Positions 32,833 to 41,444 of a stretch of DNA of 64,000 nucleotides are shown in pieces (the stretch's first letter is position 1; each line of letters begins with the position of its first letter). Below the pieces are notes generated by a model. That model did no database searches, had not been told where the DNA came from, and saw only the letters and a list, made by a program, of their open reading frames with translations. The DNA is from an uncultured Christensenellaceae bacterium. Its GTDB lineage: Bacteria > Bacillota > Clostridia > Christensenellales > CAG-314. Made by a program: the position numbers and the translations under genes. Where the stretch lies: assembly GCA_910586625.1 (NCBI GenBank), contig CAJUIZ010000009.1:1-64000 (forward strand), given 5' to 3'.

Positions 32833-33100
32833 TACTGCGCTAAGTGGGGAGCTAGCGGTGCCCTGTCGCCTACAATCCGCTACAGTAGGGCTGAATGTTG
32901 CGGGCGGCTTTATATGTGGAAAGCAGGAATCGGCAAGGAATGTTGATACCAAGGTCTTGTGCGACGCGATGCTGTCAACCGTGTCAGGGTGGGAACACAG
33001 CAGCACTACGCAGTTTGAGCGTGCGCCACAAGGTAGCTTTGGAGTAGTTACCTACCGAGATACCGTTTCGGCATATACTGTCAACCGTAACGCGCAGTCA
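32833..33100 (+). ncRNA. ffs: Signal recognition particle RNA, large type
   Basis: An about 265-base Firmicutes-type (6S/scRNA) SRP RNA. The Alu part begins GCGCTAAGTGGGGAGCTAGC, followed by GGTGCCCTGT. The S-domain SRP54 site is GTCAGGGTGGGAACACAGCA with the GGAA loop and the AGCAG side. The ends ACTGCGC (32834) and GCGCAGT (33092) pair. It binds Ffh and pauses ribosomes for membrane targeting. A perfect promoter and terminator frame it. Any reading frame across it is coincidental. Confidence 0.95.
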
Positions 33101-33110
33101 TAGAATATCC

Positions 33111-33144
33111 GAGCGACGGCTTAAACAAGCCGTCGCTTTTTTGT
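33111..33144 (+). terminator. Terminator of SRP RNA
   Basis: AGCGACGGCTT (33112-33122) pairs with AAGCCGTCGCT (33127-33137), followed by T. Confidence 0.95.
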
Positions 33145-33407
33145 TCTGCGGCTGCCGTCATCGGTTTTGGTCCGACAAGTCGAATTTTGCCGCGGAAAAT
33201 TACGATTGAAGTAATTTCGGATAATTTTTATTGTCGGTTTTTGTGACAAAAATTACCGAGTTGTCGAAAAGCGAAGTTAATTCATTTTTAACGTTTTATT
33301 TGCTGTTTTGCGGCGTATTCTATATTGAATACTTTTATCTTAAAAGATTTGTTTTGTGAATTATTCCACAAAAATGAAATTGAAATATTTATTTTTATTT
33401 ATCTCGA
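33145..33407. other. Intergenic, AT-rich, no gene seen
   Basis: No coding frame. CGGATAATTTTT (about 33218) could pair imperfectly with AAAAATTACCG (about 33249). The sequence becomes AT-rich towards the poly-G promoter at 33415. Confidence 0.6.
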
Positions 33408-33414
33408 ATGGTAT

Positions 33415-33443
33415 TGACATTGCCTATCGGGGGGGGGTATTAT
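33415..33443 (+). promoter_or_regulatory. ABC-operon promoter with eight-G tract
   Basis: TTGACA (33415-33420), spacer of exactly 17 bp ending in eight G (33430-33437), TATTAT (33438-33443). As sequenced the spacing is optimal. Gain or loss of one or two G would move it to 15-19 bp and change expression of the whole importer. The start would be near 33450. Confidence 0.8.
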
Positions 33444-33507
33444 TGATACGTTATAACGATATTAGCTTTTCTATATGAAAAGTGAAATAATATATGGAGG
33501 AAAAACT

Positions 33508-34830
33508 ATGAAGAAACTTTTATGCATAGGGTTGGTAACGCTGCTTGTTGTTACCGCTTTGGTATGTATGGTCGGTTGCGGAAACAAGTTCGAACCCGAT
33601 CCCAAGGTTTTGGAAGCCATCAAGGACGCCGAAACCTTATCTCACGACGAGCTGTTCAAGAAAGCCGCCGACGAACTCGGAGCCAACGGACAGTTGAGAA
33701 TTTTGGCTACCACGTCGCGCGGCGGCAAAGACACCGTTAAGAATCTGTTCATTTCCGAATTACAGAAGCACAATTCCGCGGTTACTGCCAACGCTCTCAA
33801 ATACGATACAACCGTAGACGGACAAATTTACACGACGCTGCAAGGCGAAATCGAAGCGGGCGTGCAGAATTATTGCGGAATGGTAACGCAAGACGGTTAT
33901 CAGCTGCAAACCAAGGGCTTGGATACCGGTTATTATCTCAATTTTGTTCCCAAAACTTGGAAAGAAGCGCAAGGCGTAGACCTTAGTGCAAGCGATCCGT
34001 TCGCGCTTCAATACAACTTCAAAACATGGATGTACAACAATAAGGGTAAAGCCGATATGGTCATCGACAACGTTTGGGACGTAACCCATTCGCAATACAA
34101 GGGCAAGATTTTCACTATGGACCCGAGAAACGAAAACGTTAATATGGACTGGCTTGTTCAATTGACGACCGACGACCAAAACGCGGCGTTAAAGGAAGCT
34201 TGGGAAGACGCGTCCAAGACTACCGACGTAAATATCGAAGATTACAGCAAGTACGGCGACAAAAAATACGCTTACGCTTTCATCGGTAAGTTTATCGAAA
34301 ACGCGGTATTCTACGGCGACGACGGCGAAGCAATGACCAATTTGGCCAAAACCCCCGGAGCTATCGGTTGGATAGTTTATTCCAAGATAATGAAAGTGGA
34401 AGAATCCGCAGAAATATCCAAGAAGAATATCGTTATAGCAGCGTTAGGCAAGGATAACTCCAAGGACGCTCCTACGGCTTCGGCAATCAAGGGCTTTGCG
34501 GGCTTTATGTATAAGCACTATCTGCAAGTAATGCCCAACTGCAAATATCCGTACGCAACCTGCGCTTTCTTCGAATTGATTTCGACGAATTCGACGGCGT
34601 ACTCCGTATGGGCGGGCGACCCCGGCGATTATCCTACCCTTCCGTCTATCAATAAGGACAGAACTCAGGGCGGTTACGTAGAAGGCGTAAACACTTATCC
34701 CGCTTTGAACGATCCTTCGTCTACTTGGTGGATTAACACGGGTAAAGCCGTTGTGGAAAACCCCGCGACAATCGCAAGCAACTACAAGACGTTGCAGCCG
34801 TTCCTTTTGTCCGCAATAGCTAACAAGTAA
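33508..34830 (+). CDS. ABC importer substrate-binding lipoprotein
   Basis: A 440-residue exported lipoprotein: signal helix, then lipobox VCMVGC (Cys at about residue 23) for a lipid anchor. The rest has the look of a class with FbpA/AfuA-like iron, thiamine or polyamine binders (ILATTSRGGKDTVKNLFISE near the start, GAIGWIVYSKIMKVEE, and SVWAGDPGDYPTLPSINKDR near the end), but the ligand cannot be told. ATG follows TGGAGGAA. Followed by a hairpin and then the permease and ATPase genes, so it is the first and probably most expressed gene of the operon. Confidence 0.88.
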   Translation: MKKLLCIGLVTLLVVTALVCMVGCGNKFEPDPKVLEAIKDAETLSHDELFKKAADELGANGQLRILATTSRGGKDTVKNLFISELQKHNSAVTANALKYDTTVDGQIYTTLQGEIEAGVQNYCGMVTQDGYQLQTKGLDTGYYLNFVPKTWKEAQGVDLSASDPFALQYNFKTWMYNNKGKADMVIDNVWDVTHSQYKGKIFTMDPRNENVNMDWLVQLTTDDQNAALKEAWEDASKTTDVNIEDYSKYGDKKYAYAFIGKFIENAVFYGDDGEAMTNLAKTPGAIGWIVYSKIMKVEESAEISKKNIVIAALGKDNSKDAPTASAIKGFAGFMYKHYLQVMPNCKYPYATCAFFELISTNSTAYSVWAGDPGDYPTLPSINKDRTQGGYVEGVNTYPALNDPSSTWWINTGKAVVENPATIASNYKTLQPFLLSAIANK

Positions 34831-34866
34831 TGTGACAAGAAAAAACAATTGCTTGTTATAAATTTG

Positions 34867-34898
34867 GTCAAGGTAAGCGAAATTACGCTTACCTTGAC
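34867..34898 (+). terminator. Intercistronic hairpin (partial terminator)
   Basis: GTCAAGGTAAGCG (34867-34879) pairs perfectly with CGCTTACCTTGAC (34886-34898) and is followed by only TTTA. Likely a leaky terminator and mRNA 3'-stabiliser that makes the binding protein more abundant than the permease. Confidence 0.75.
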
Positions 34899-34934
34899 TT
34901 TATTGGAATAAAGGAAAAAGATAAGGAGTAAATA

Positions 34935-36770
34935 ATGACAAAAAAACTCAAGGTAAAATCTCCCAAAGATTTTTCCAAATGGTTTAAGCGCGGCGCAAAC
35001 GGTGCGATTACCTTTTTCGGCGTACCGGCGAATACCATTTTAGTGGTATTCGGCGTGATATTGTTACTGCTGAATATAGCTCCGATAGTATCGCTGCTCG
35101 TCAAGGCGTTTACGGAGTATTCCACGGTCGGCTACGGTAAGTTTACTTGGGACAACTTCAAGGCTATTTTCGACTGGGCGGGAAGCGACACTTCGGTAGG
35201 TTTCTTTTGGCGTCCGTTCGGAAGGTCGCTTTTGATATCCGTTCTTGCCTGCGTTTTTTCGGTGCTGTTCGGCGGGTTAACCGCTTACTTGATTGCGAGA
35301 ACGAATTTGAAGTTCAAACGCTTTATATCCGCGGTATTTATTTTTCCGTACATTATGCCGCAGTGGACGTTGGCGATGTTTTGGAAGAATCTGTTTATAT
35401 CGACAAACTGCACGGCAGGATACGCAGGCGAATTGCAGGCGCTAACGGGAATAGCGATGCCCGAGTGGTGGGTGTTCGGTATGTTCCCCATAGCTTTGGT
35501 TTTGGGCTTGCATTACGCGCCGTTTGCTTACATACTTTTGGGCGGAGTATTACAGAATATGGACTCCAACTTGGAAGAAGCGGCGTCGATTCTCGGGATA
35601 CCCAGATGGAAATGCTTTTTTAAGATAACTTTGCCTATGCTAAAACCCGCAATACTTTCTACCGTATTGCTTGTGTTCAGTTCGGCTATGAGCTCGTATT
35701 CGGTGGCGGTAAAGCTGGGCAATCCTATAAACTACTACGTATTGGCAACGCAAATGCAGGCGTTAATTACCGGCTCGGGCGGAATGCTCGCAGGCTGGGG
35801 AAGCGTTGTGGCTATTGTAATGATTGTTATAGGCGTTTTCCTGCTTATTCTCAATCAACTTCAAACGGGCTCGAGAAAACAGTTTACAACCGTAACCGGC
35901 AAGTCCGGTCAGATTTCCAAAAATAATCTCGGCAAGGCGGGCAAATGGATTGTCGGCATAGTTATGAGCTTTGCGGTGGCGTTTTTCTGTATAGGTCCGA
36001 TGGTGTCCTTCTTCTTGGAATCGCTTTTGTGGAATCCCGGCGACTTTTCGGGCGGCTTAACCTTCCGCGCGTGGACTTCCAAAACGCCTATATCCACCAA
36101 CGACTTCGTAGGTTTCTTCTTCGAGAAGAAGGTGGGCGCGGCGTTAAAGGGCTCGATTGTGCTTTCGGTGGTTTGCGCGCTGTCTGCGGGTGCAAGCGGA
36201 TTTTTAATCGGTTACGCAATAAGCAAAAAAAGAAAGTCCAAGTATTCGGGCTTCGTTAACGGTTTGGCGTTCTTCCCGTATCTGCTTCCGTCCATTGCAT
36301 TAAGCCAGTGCTTTTATTTACTGGGAGTTAATATGGGGCTGACGGGCGCTTGGATGCTTGTAGGCATCGTATTGGGTACTATCAAGTATATTCCTATGGC
36401 GTCGCGGTCGTCGCTTAACGCTATGATGCAGCTCTCTAACGAAATAGAAGAAGCAGGTATCATTCAGGGTATTCCTTGGTGGAAGCGAATGCTGCGTATA
36501 GTGTTCCCCATTCAGAAGGCGGCTATTATTTCGGGCTTCCTGTTGCCGTTTATATCCTGTATGAGAGAATACGATTTGTTCGTATTTATCGGTTCGGATC
36601 AGTTCACTCTGACAAGATTTATGTTCCAGCTCGGCTCTGACGGCGTACCGGCGTTGGAAAATGCCGCGAACTTCGTATTGATTGCCATTATTTTGTTGGT
36701 AAACTGGCTCACGAACTTACTTACGGGAGCAAGCATTGATAAAGGATTGGGAGGTAAAACTAATGCCTAA
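34935..36770 (+). CDS. ABC importer permease, two fused halves
   Basis: A 611-residue membrane protein containing two permease domains of about six helices each, as in FbpB/AfuB and ThiP. The first EAA loop is NLEEAASILGIPRWKCFFKI (about residue 215), the second EIEEAGIIQGIPWWKRMLRI (about 503), both with the E-E-A...G-I-P-x-W-K pattern that contacts the ATPase. RBS AAGGAG. Its end overlaps the ATPase gene by 8 bases. Confidence 0.92.
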   Translation: MTKKLKVKSPKDFSKWFKRGANGAITFFGVPANTILVVFGVILLLLNIAPIVSLLVKAFTEYSTVGYGKFTWDNFKAIFDWAGSDTSVGFFWRPFGRSLLISVLACVFSVLFGGLTAYLIARTNLKFKRFISAVFIFPYIMPQWTLAMFWKNLFISTNCTAGYAGELQALTGIAMPEWWVFGMFPIALVLGLHYAPFAYILLGGVLQNMDSNLEEAASILGIPRWKCFFKITLPMLKPAILSTVLLVFSSAMSSYSVAVKLGNPINYYVLATQMQALITGSGGMLAGWGSVVAIVMIVIGVFLLILNQLQTGSRKQFTTVTGKSGQISKNNLGKAGKWIVGIVMSFAVAFFCIGPMVSFFLESLLWNPGDFSGGLTFRAWTSKTPISTNDFVGFFFEKKVGAALKGSIVLSVVCALSAGASGFLIGYAISKKRKSKYSGFVNGLAFFPYLLPSIALSQCFYLLGVNMGLTGAWMLVGIVLGTIKYIPMASRSSLNAMMQLSNEIEEAGIIQGIPWWKRMLRIVFPIQKAAIISGFLLPFISCMREYDLFVFIGSDQFTLTRFMFQLGSDGVPALENAANFVLIAIILLVNWLTNLLTGASIDKGLGGKTNA

Positions 36771-38409
36771 GATTACATTAGAAAACGTTACTAAAAGATG
36801 GGGCGGATTTTACGGAGCTGACCATCTCAATATGGAAATAGAAGACAACGGATTCGTCACCTTGTTGGGACCTTCCGGCTGCGGAAAAACCACGACGCTA
36901 AGAATGATAGCGGGCTTGGAAACACCCACCGAAGGTAAAATAATGTTCGACGACGAAGTCATTTTCGATTCCAAGGAAGGAATAAATATTCCGCCCAGTA
37001 AGCGCCGCGTGGGATTTTTGTTTCAAAACTACGCTTTGTGGCCGCATATGACAGTTTATCAAAATATTACTATGGGGTTGCAGGAGCTCAAAGGGAATTT
37101 TCCCGTTATAGATTCGGATTATATCCGTTATAACCGTCTTGCCGAAATAGTATTCAAAATTGCGGAAATTAAAAAATACTACTCCTATTCGTTAGACAAG
37201 CACAAGAAGGTCGTCAAGGATAAGGTTCTTCTTTTCATTATCGACGGCTTTAAGATAAGTCTTAATTCCGCAAAAGAAGTATTCGCATTAAATTATTACG
37301 GTCTTACCGACGAACAATGCTTGGCTGTCGCGGAAGCTAAAAAGCAGGAATATCTTGCCAAAGCCGAGCAAATCAAGGCAAAGCTCGCTCAAAAAGGAAT
37401 AGATTTGAACGCCGAAGGTCAGCACGTCGTAAACGGCGAAGTGATTTACAAGGTAAGAAAGTTAGACAAGGAAGAAATAGACCTGCGCGTAAGGCACTCC
37501 GCTCGTATAGTTCACATAGGCGAATTTATGGACAGATACCCCGCAGAACTTTCCGGCGGACAGCAGCAGAGAGTAGCTATTGCCAGAACGTTGGCGCCCG
37601 GACCCAAAATTATATTTATGGACGAACCGCTCTCCAATTTGGACGCCAAGCTCCGCTTGGAAATGCGTTCCGAGCTTAAACGTTTGCACGTCGAAACGGG
37701 GTCTACATTCGTTTACGTTACGCACGATCAGCAGGAAGCGATGACGCTTGCGTCTAAAATATGCCTTATAAATAACGGTGTTATTCAGCAGTACGAAGCT
37801 CCGTTGGAAGTTTACGGCAGACCGACCAATCTGTTTGTCGCCGACTTTATCGGGTCGCCGAGCATTAACTTTATCGAAGTCAAGGCAAAGCAAAAGGGCG
37901 CGGATATTGCTATCGAGATGTTGGACGGAATCAAGGCGGTGTTCAAGCCTTCCGAGCCGCTTAATCTCGACGAAGAAGCAAAAAAGCGCGACGAGATTTT
38001 GGCGCAAAAAGCGCAGGAAAAAGAGCTTGCCGCCAAGCAAAAAGGCTACGTGGAAAAGGAAAATGCCGACAGACGGTTCAATTACAGCTTTGCAAAGACA
38101 ACCGGCGTAGTGTTCTCCGAAGACGAATACGAAGTTTCCGAAGATACGTACGTAATAGGTATCAGACCGGAATTTATCAAGACGGTAGAAGGCAAGGGTA
38201 TCCAAGCGGAAGTGTATTCCGCCCTGCCCACAGGCTCTGAAACGACCGTAAAACTCAAAATCGGCGATTACATTCTTACGAGCGTTATCTACGGCGGCGT
38301 AGATTACAAAATCGGCGACAAGATTAACGTTGAGTTCGCCACGTCGAATATTTTGCTGTTCGACAGAGTTTCCAGTAATTTGCTGTCAATCGGCTCTATT
38401 AAAATGTAA
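36763..38409 (+). CDS. ABC importer ATP-binding protein with large insertion
   Basis: A 548-residue ATPase. Walker A GPSGCGKTTTLR (about residues 36-47), Q-loop GFLFQNYALWPHMTVYQNIT (about 86-105), signature LSGGQQQRVAIARTL (about 262-276), Walker B KIIFMDEPLSNLD (about 280-292), and H-loop YVTHDQQEA are all intact. Between the Q-loop and the signature the usual about 50 residues are replaced by about 160, including a Lys/Glu-rich helical part. A C-terminal regulatory TOBE-like domain is also enlarged and holds a Glu/Lys coiled stretch (residues about 400-440). ATG at 36763 follows GGGAGGT inside the end of the permease gene. Confidence 0.93.
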   Translation: MPKITLENVTKRWGGFYGADHLNMEIEDNGFVTLLGPSGCGKTTTLRMIAGLETPTEGKIMFDDEVIFDSKEGINIPPSKRRVGFLFQNYALWPHMTVYQNITMGLQELKGNFPVIDSDYIRYNRLAEIVFKIAEIKKYYSYSLDKHKKVVKDKVLLFIIDGFKISLNSAKEVFALNYYGLTDEQCLAVAEAKKQEYLAKAEQIKAKLAQKGIDLNAEGQHVVNGEVIYKVRKLDKEEIDLRVRHSARIVHIGEFMDRYPAELSGGQQQRVAIARTLAPGPKIIFMDEPLSNLDAKLRLEMRSELKRLHVETGSTFVYVTHDQQEAMTLASKICLINNGVIQQYEAPLEVYGRPTNLFVADFIGSPSINFIEVKAKQKGADIAIEMLDGIKAVFKPSEPLNLDEEAKKRDEILAQKAQEKELAAKQKGYVEKENADRRFNYSFAKTTGVVFSEDEYEVSEDTYVIGIRPEFIKTVEGKGIQAEVYSALPTGSETTVKLKIGDYILTSVIYGGVDYKIGDKINVEFATSNILLFDRVSSNLLSIGSIKM

Positions 38410-38444
38410 TTGTCAGCGTAGTAAACAAAATATATGCGTAAATC

Positions 38445-38489
38445 GGCTGTCGCAAGCGGATAGTTTTCCGTAATTCGGCAGCCTTTTTA
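38445..38489 (+). terminator. Terminator of the ABC operon
   Basis: GGCTGTCG (38445-38452) pairs with CGGCAGCC (38476-38483) with a further inner GCGGA/TCCG pairing, then TTTTTAT. Confidence 0.85.
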
Positions 38490-38642
38490 TTGCAGGGAGA
38501 AACGTTCGCTCAATTGACCGATAGTTATGAATGTAACGTAAACGGGAGCGTTCCGCTGTTTTTGCGCAATATTGCAGTCGGGCGTTTCGCTTGACCTTGA
38601 GTATAAATGAGTGCTACAATTATACAAACAACAGGTGGAATT

Positions 38643-38861
38643 ATGGAACAGAAAAAAATTGACAGAATAAACGAGCTTGCTCGTAAATCCAAGACGGCGG
38701 AAGGTCTTACCGAACAGGAAAAGGCGGAGCAAAAAGTTTTGCGCCGAGAGTATTTGGAAGCGTGGCGGTTGGGCGTGCAGCAGACGTTGGACAATACCTA
38801 CGTTGTGGACGGCAAAGGCAACGAGCGGAAGCTTCAACGCAAACCCGACTACAAAGAGTAA
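38643..38861 (+). CDS. DUF896 family protein (YnzC-like)
   Basis: A 72-residue soluble helical hairpin protein. The signature KIDRINELARKSKTAEGLTE (residues 5-24) and EQKVLRREYLEAWRLGVQQT are typical of DUF896. Related proteins in Bacillus are under SOS or stress control; no role is proven. ATG follows AGGTGG. Twelve bases before the next gene, so probably one transcript with the ATPase. Confidence 0.88.
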   Translation: MEQKKIDRINELARKSKTAEGLTEQEKAEQKVLRREYLEAWRLGVQQTLDNTYVVDGKGNERKLQRKPDYKE

Positions 38862-38872
38862 ACGGCGGTATT

Positions 38873-39643
38873 ATGATTTATCTTGCGGAATACAGGCTTA
38901 AACGGGTACAAGACGGCTACCCGTTTATACCGCTTATCGTCAATACCGAGCGATTTACTTTTAACGCAGGCATAACGGTATTTTGCGGAGATAACGGCAG
39001 CGGAAAGAGTACCTTTGCAAAGATTCTATCCGCCGCGTGCAATTGCGTCAGGGTATCCTACAAACAAATGCAGGATGACGAATTTGTTGCGCGTACGGAG
39101 TGCTTTGCGGTATCCAAGCGGTTTTCGCCCAAACGCAGCTTTTATTTCTCGGCGGAAGAATTTATTCAATTCGTCCGCGACGTGGAAGATCGCAAGCGGG
39201 ACGCGCTATGCGCAATTGCGGAAATAGACGCGTACAAAACGCTGTCCGACTACGCCAAGTCACTTGCCAAGCAGCCGCACGTCGATACTCTTGTAAGCTT
39301 CGAGAATTTTTACGGCAAAAGCCTTGCGGAAGTTTCGCACGGGCAGGGCTTTTTGAAGTTTTTCGATAAACGTCTAAAAGAAAACGGCCTGTACATAATC
39401 GACGAGCCGGAAGCGGCGTTGTCGTCGGAAAATCAGTTTCTGTTATCCGTAAGAATAAAGAACGCTGCGGAAAATATGAATTGCCAGTTTGTAGTGTTTA
39501 CCCATTCGCCCGTTATAGCTTCCATTCCGCAAGCCGACGTATACGAGATACAAAACGACGCTTTTGTAAAAACCGACTGGGACGGATTGTCCGACGTAAA
39601 ATTTTTGCAGATGTTTTTTAAGAACAAGGACAGATTGTTTTAG
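38873..39643 (+). CDS. AAA/ABC-type ATPase (AAA_21-like)
   Basis: A 256-residue ATPase with Walker A GDNGSGKST (about residues 41-49), a degenerate signature EVSHGQGFLKFF (about 155-166), Walker B GLYIIDEPEAALS (about 175-187), and a switch His (VFTHSPVI, about 207-214). This layout is that of small OLD/RecF-related ATPases whose partner and role are often unknown; in many genomes the group is annotated as a predicted ATPase. The start follows GGCGG. Next gene begins 15 bases after the stop. Confidence 0.87.
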   Translation: MIYLAEYRLKRVQDGYPFIPLIVNTERFTFNAGITVFCGDNGSGKSTFAKILSAACNCVRVSYKQMQDDEFVARTECFAVSKRFSPKRSFYFSAEEFIQFVRDVEDRKRDALCAIAEIDAYKTLSDYAKSLAKQPHVDTLVSFENFYGKSLAEVSHGQGFLKFFDKRLKENGLYIIDEPEAALSSENQFLLSVRIKNAAENMNCQFVVFTHSPVIASIPQADVYEIQNDAFVKTDWDGLSDVKFLQMFFKNKDRLF

Positions 39644-39658
39644 GAGTTTAACACGGGT

Positions 39659-40341
39659 ATGAATTTTTGCGAAAACTGCAGCCTTTTGACGGAAAAACGC
39701 GTATGCCCCCCCAATGCGGAGCGTCCGTCCGCGCGCCGAAGGAATCCGACCTTGTGCTTTTTGCCGAGTTTGACGGTCGGTCTAACGGTATGTTTTCCGA
39801 CGCGCTTTCTAACAACGAGATAGATTTTGTAAGCGTACCCATTTACGGCGGATACAGTCGGCTTAATAAACCCGCGGGCTACAATCTTTACGTCAAATTT
39901 GCCGATTACGACGCCGCGTTTGAAATATATGACGTAATTTTCGTGAACAGCGAACAGCAGCCGAGCGCGGACGACGACCCGTCAAGTATAATAGACAGTC
40001 TGGTAAAGGTTGTCGTAGACCGTCCGTACGGAAGCGTTCATCCCGAGCATCCCGACATAAAGTACAATCTTAATTACGGCTGCGTACAGGGAGTTATCGG
40101 CGGCGACGGCGAAGAACAGGACGCATACATTGTGGGCGTAAACTATCCGCTTGAACGCGGGGCGGAATTTTGCGGATACGTAATAGCGGTAATAATCCGC
40201 AAAAACGACGTCGAAACCAAGTGGGTAGTTGCGCCCGTTTACGGCGGTATATCCCCGCGCACGCCCAAGTACACCAAGGAACAAATCGCCGCGGCAGTCA
40301 ACTTTCAAGAAAAATTTTTTGATATTGAAGTAATAATGTAA
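39659..40341 (+). CDS. Zn-ribbon/DUF2007-like/pyrophosphatase-like fusion, frameshifted in C tract
   Basis: Two frames together make one protein. The first, from the ATG at 39659 with AGGAG 12 bases upstream, encodes MNFCENCSLLTEKRVC. At seven consecutive C (39706-39712) the frame is lost. The second frame continues with PQCGASVRAPKESDLVLFAE, a domain like the DUF2007 (PII-like) group to about residue 80, and a C-terminal part (VKVVVDRPYGSVHPEHPD, GEEQDAYIVGVNYP, KWVVAPVYGG, FQEKFFDIEVI) that resembles a family of inorganic-pyrophosphatase-like proteins. One more C (or two fewer) would complete the CxxC...CxxC ribbon. It is either phase variable, an assembly error, or a broken gene. Frame 2 alone would lack the ribbon. 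Confidence 0.7.
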
Positions 40342-40500
40342 CAAAAAAACGACGTAAAATTCAAAATTACCTTGTCATCGCAGGGTAATTTTTTGTTGTA
40401 TACATAAAAGCAACGGTTAATTCTCCGTTGCATTTTTGATTGCCGTATATGCAACAAAATTGCTAAGCCGCCGTGAAGCGTAGGTAATTATTGTTTAATA

Positions 40501-40944
40501 TTAGTCTTTCGTTCTGCCCAAAATGAAGTCCACTGAACAGTTAAAGCCCTTTGCGAGCATTATGATACAATCTACCGATGGAACGCTTTTACCGTTTTTC
40601 CACTCGTAAAAACGAGATGCGGATATATTTGAATGAGTATAAAAATATCTCCACGAGCATTTGAATGTATTTTTCAGATTAGTTAACTGTTCGGGAAACG
40701 AAGGGCAGGGATAGTACGTATTAGATATATCATCGTCAATTAATCCCAATAGATAATCGCATGAACAATTAAAGTAGTCTGCTAATTTAATTAAAGTTTC
40801 CGCCGATGGCGCACGTTTTTCTTGTAAATATCTTGTTACTGTGGTTGAATCAACGCCTATGGCGTTAGCCAGATTAATTGATTTGACGTCGTTTTCAAAC
40901 ATAAGAATATCTAATGTTTCCGCGAATTTCGATAAGCTATACAT
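40501..40944 (-). CDS. Double-HTH XRE-type regulator
   Basis: A 147-residue protein with two tandem Cro/C1-type domains. The first (residues about 8-68) reads SINLANAIGVDSTTVTRYLQ and ends DYLLGLIDD; the second (about 85-146) reads HSNISASRFYEWKNGKSVPS and ends DFILGRTKD. Each domain keeps the usual ...DYLLG / DFILG end, so both arose from one unit. Tandem HTH proteins bind as pseudo-dimers. No ribosome binding site is visible before the ATG. Divergent from the gene at 41064, with palindromes between. Confidence 0.82.
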   Translation of the reverse strand: MYSLSKFAETLDILMFENDVKSINLANAIGVDSTTVTRYLQEKRAPSAETLIKLADYFNCSCDYLLGLIDDDISNTYYPCPSFPEQLTNLKNTFKCSWRYFYTHSNISASRFYEWKNGKSVPSVDCIIMLAKGFNCSVDFILGRTKD

Positions 40945-40978
40945 AATAATTAATCACTCATTACAATTTTCTCCCGAA

Positions 40979-41031
40979 TTGGCATTATTTACTTGTAAAA
41001 TGCCAAGTCGATAGAGTCTAATATATAGACG
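40979..41031. promoter_or_regulatory. Inverted repeats between divergent genes
   Basis: TTGGCATT (40979-40986) and AATGCCAA (40999-41006) form a perfect 8-bp inverted repeat with a 12-bp spacer (centre-to-centre 20 bp, about two turns). GTCTA-ATATA-TAGAC (about 41017-41031) is a second palindrome. They lie between the double-HTH gene and the gene at 41064 and are likely operators (inference). Confidence 0.6.
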
Positions 41032-41063
41032 ATCAGCGCTGCGATTACCAAAGGAGAATGAAT

Positions 41064-41300
41064 ATGAAAGACGAAAAGAATCACATTTTAGTTACGGAAT
41101 ATAACAAACAGTCCGATTTGGAAGATTTACCCGATATAAATTGGAAAGTAGAACCTAACGAAATACTTTGCGATATTAAATTTTTGCTGCGAGAATATTA
41201 TGTGGCAACATTCGGCGTTGATGAAAAGTCGTTGATACTTGGGTTTAACAACGGTCAAAAGTTCAAAATTACTGTCAGCGAAATAAGGGAACGGATTTGA
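41064..41300 (+). CDS. Small hypothetical protein
   Basis: A 78-residue soluble protein with acidic N terminus and a predicted beta-rich end (VEPNEILCDIKFLLREYYVA, then LILGFNNGQKFKITVSEI). AAGGAG is positioned well for the ATG at 41064; another ATG two codons upstream is too close. I do not recognise a family with confidence. Its divergent neighbour is a double-HTH regulator that may control it. Confidence 0.65.
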   Translation: MKDEKNHILVTEYNKQSDLEDLPDINWKVEPNEILCDIKFLLREYYVATFGVDEKSLILGFNNGQKFKITVSEIRERI

Positions 41301-41409
41301 CATAGTCGTATAAATGCGAAAAAACGGATTGAAAAAACATTGTAACGAACGCTGCCGTCAAGTCGTTTTATGTATTTGCTTTTTTTAATAAACAAAAGAC
41401 ATATATTAC

Positions 41410-41438
41410 TTGCCAAACTTATTGAAATTTGTTAAAAT
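41410..41438 (+). promoter_or_regulatory. Promoter of the ileS leader
   Basis: TTGCCA (41410-41415), 17-bp spacer, TAAAAT (41433-41438). The start would be near 41445. Confidence 0.8.
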
Positions 41439-41444
41439 GTAAAT

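Noticed and set aside
32810..33103. A 97-residue frame across the SRP RNA
   Set aside because: It lies within a well-supported structural RNA with its own promoter and terminator.
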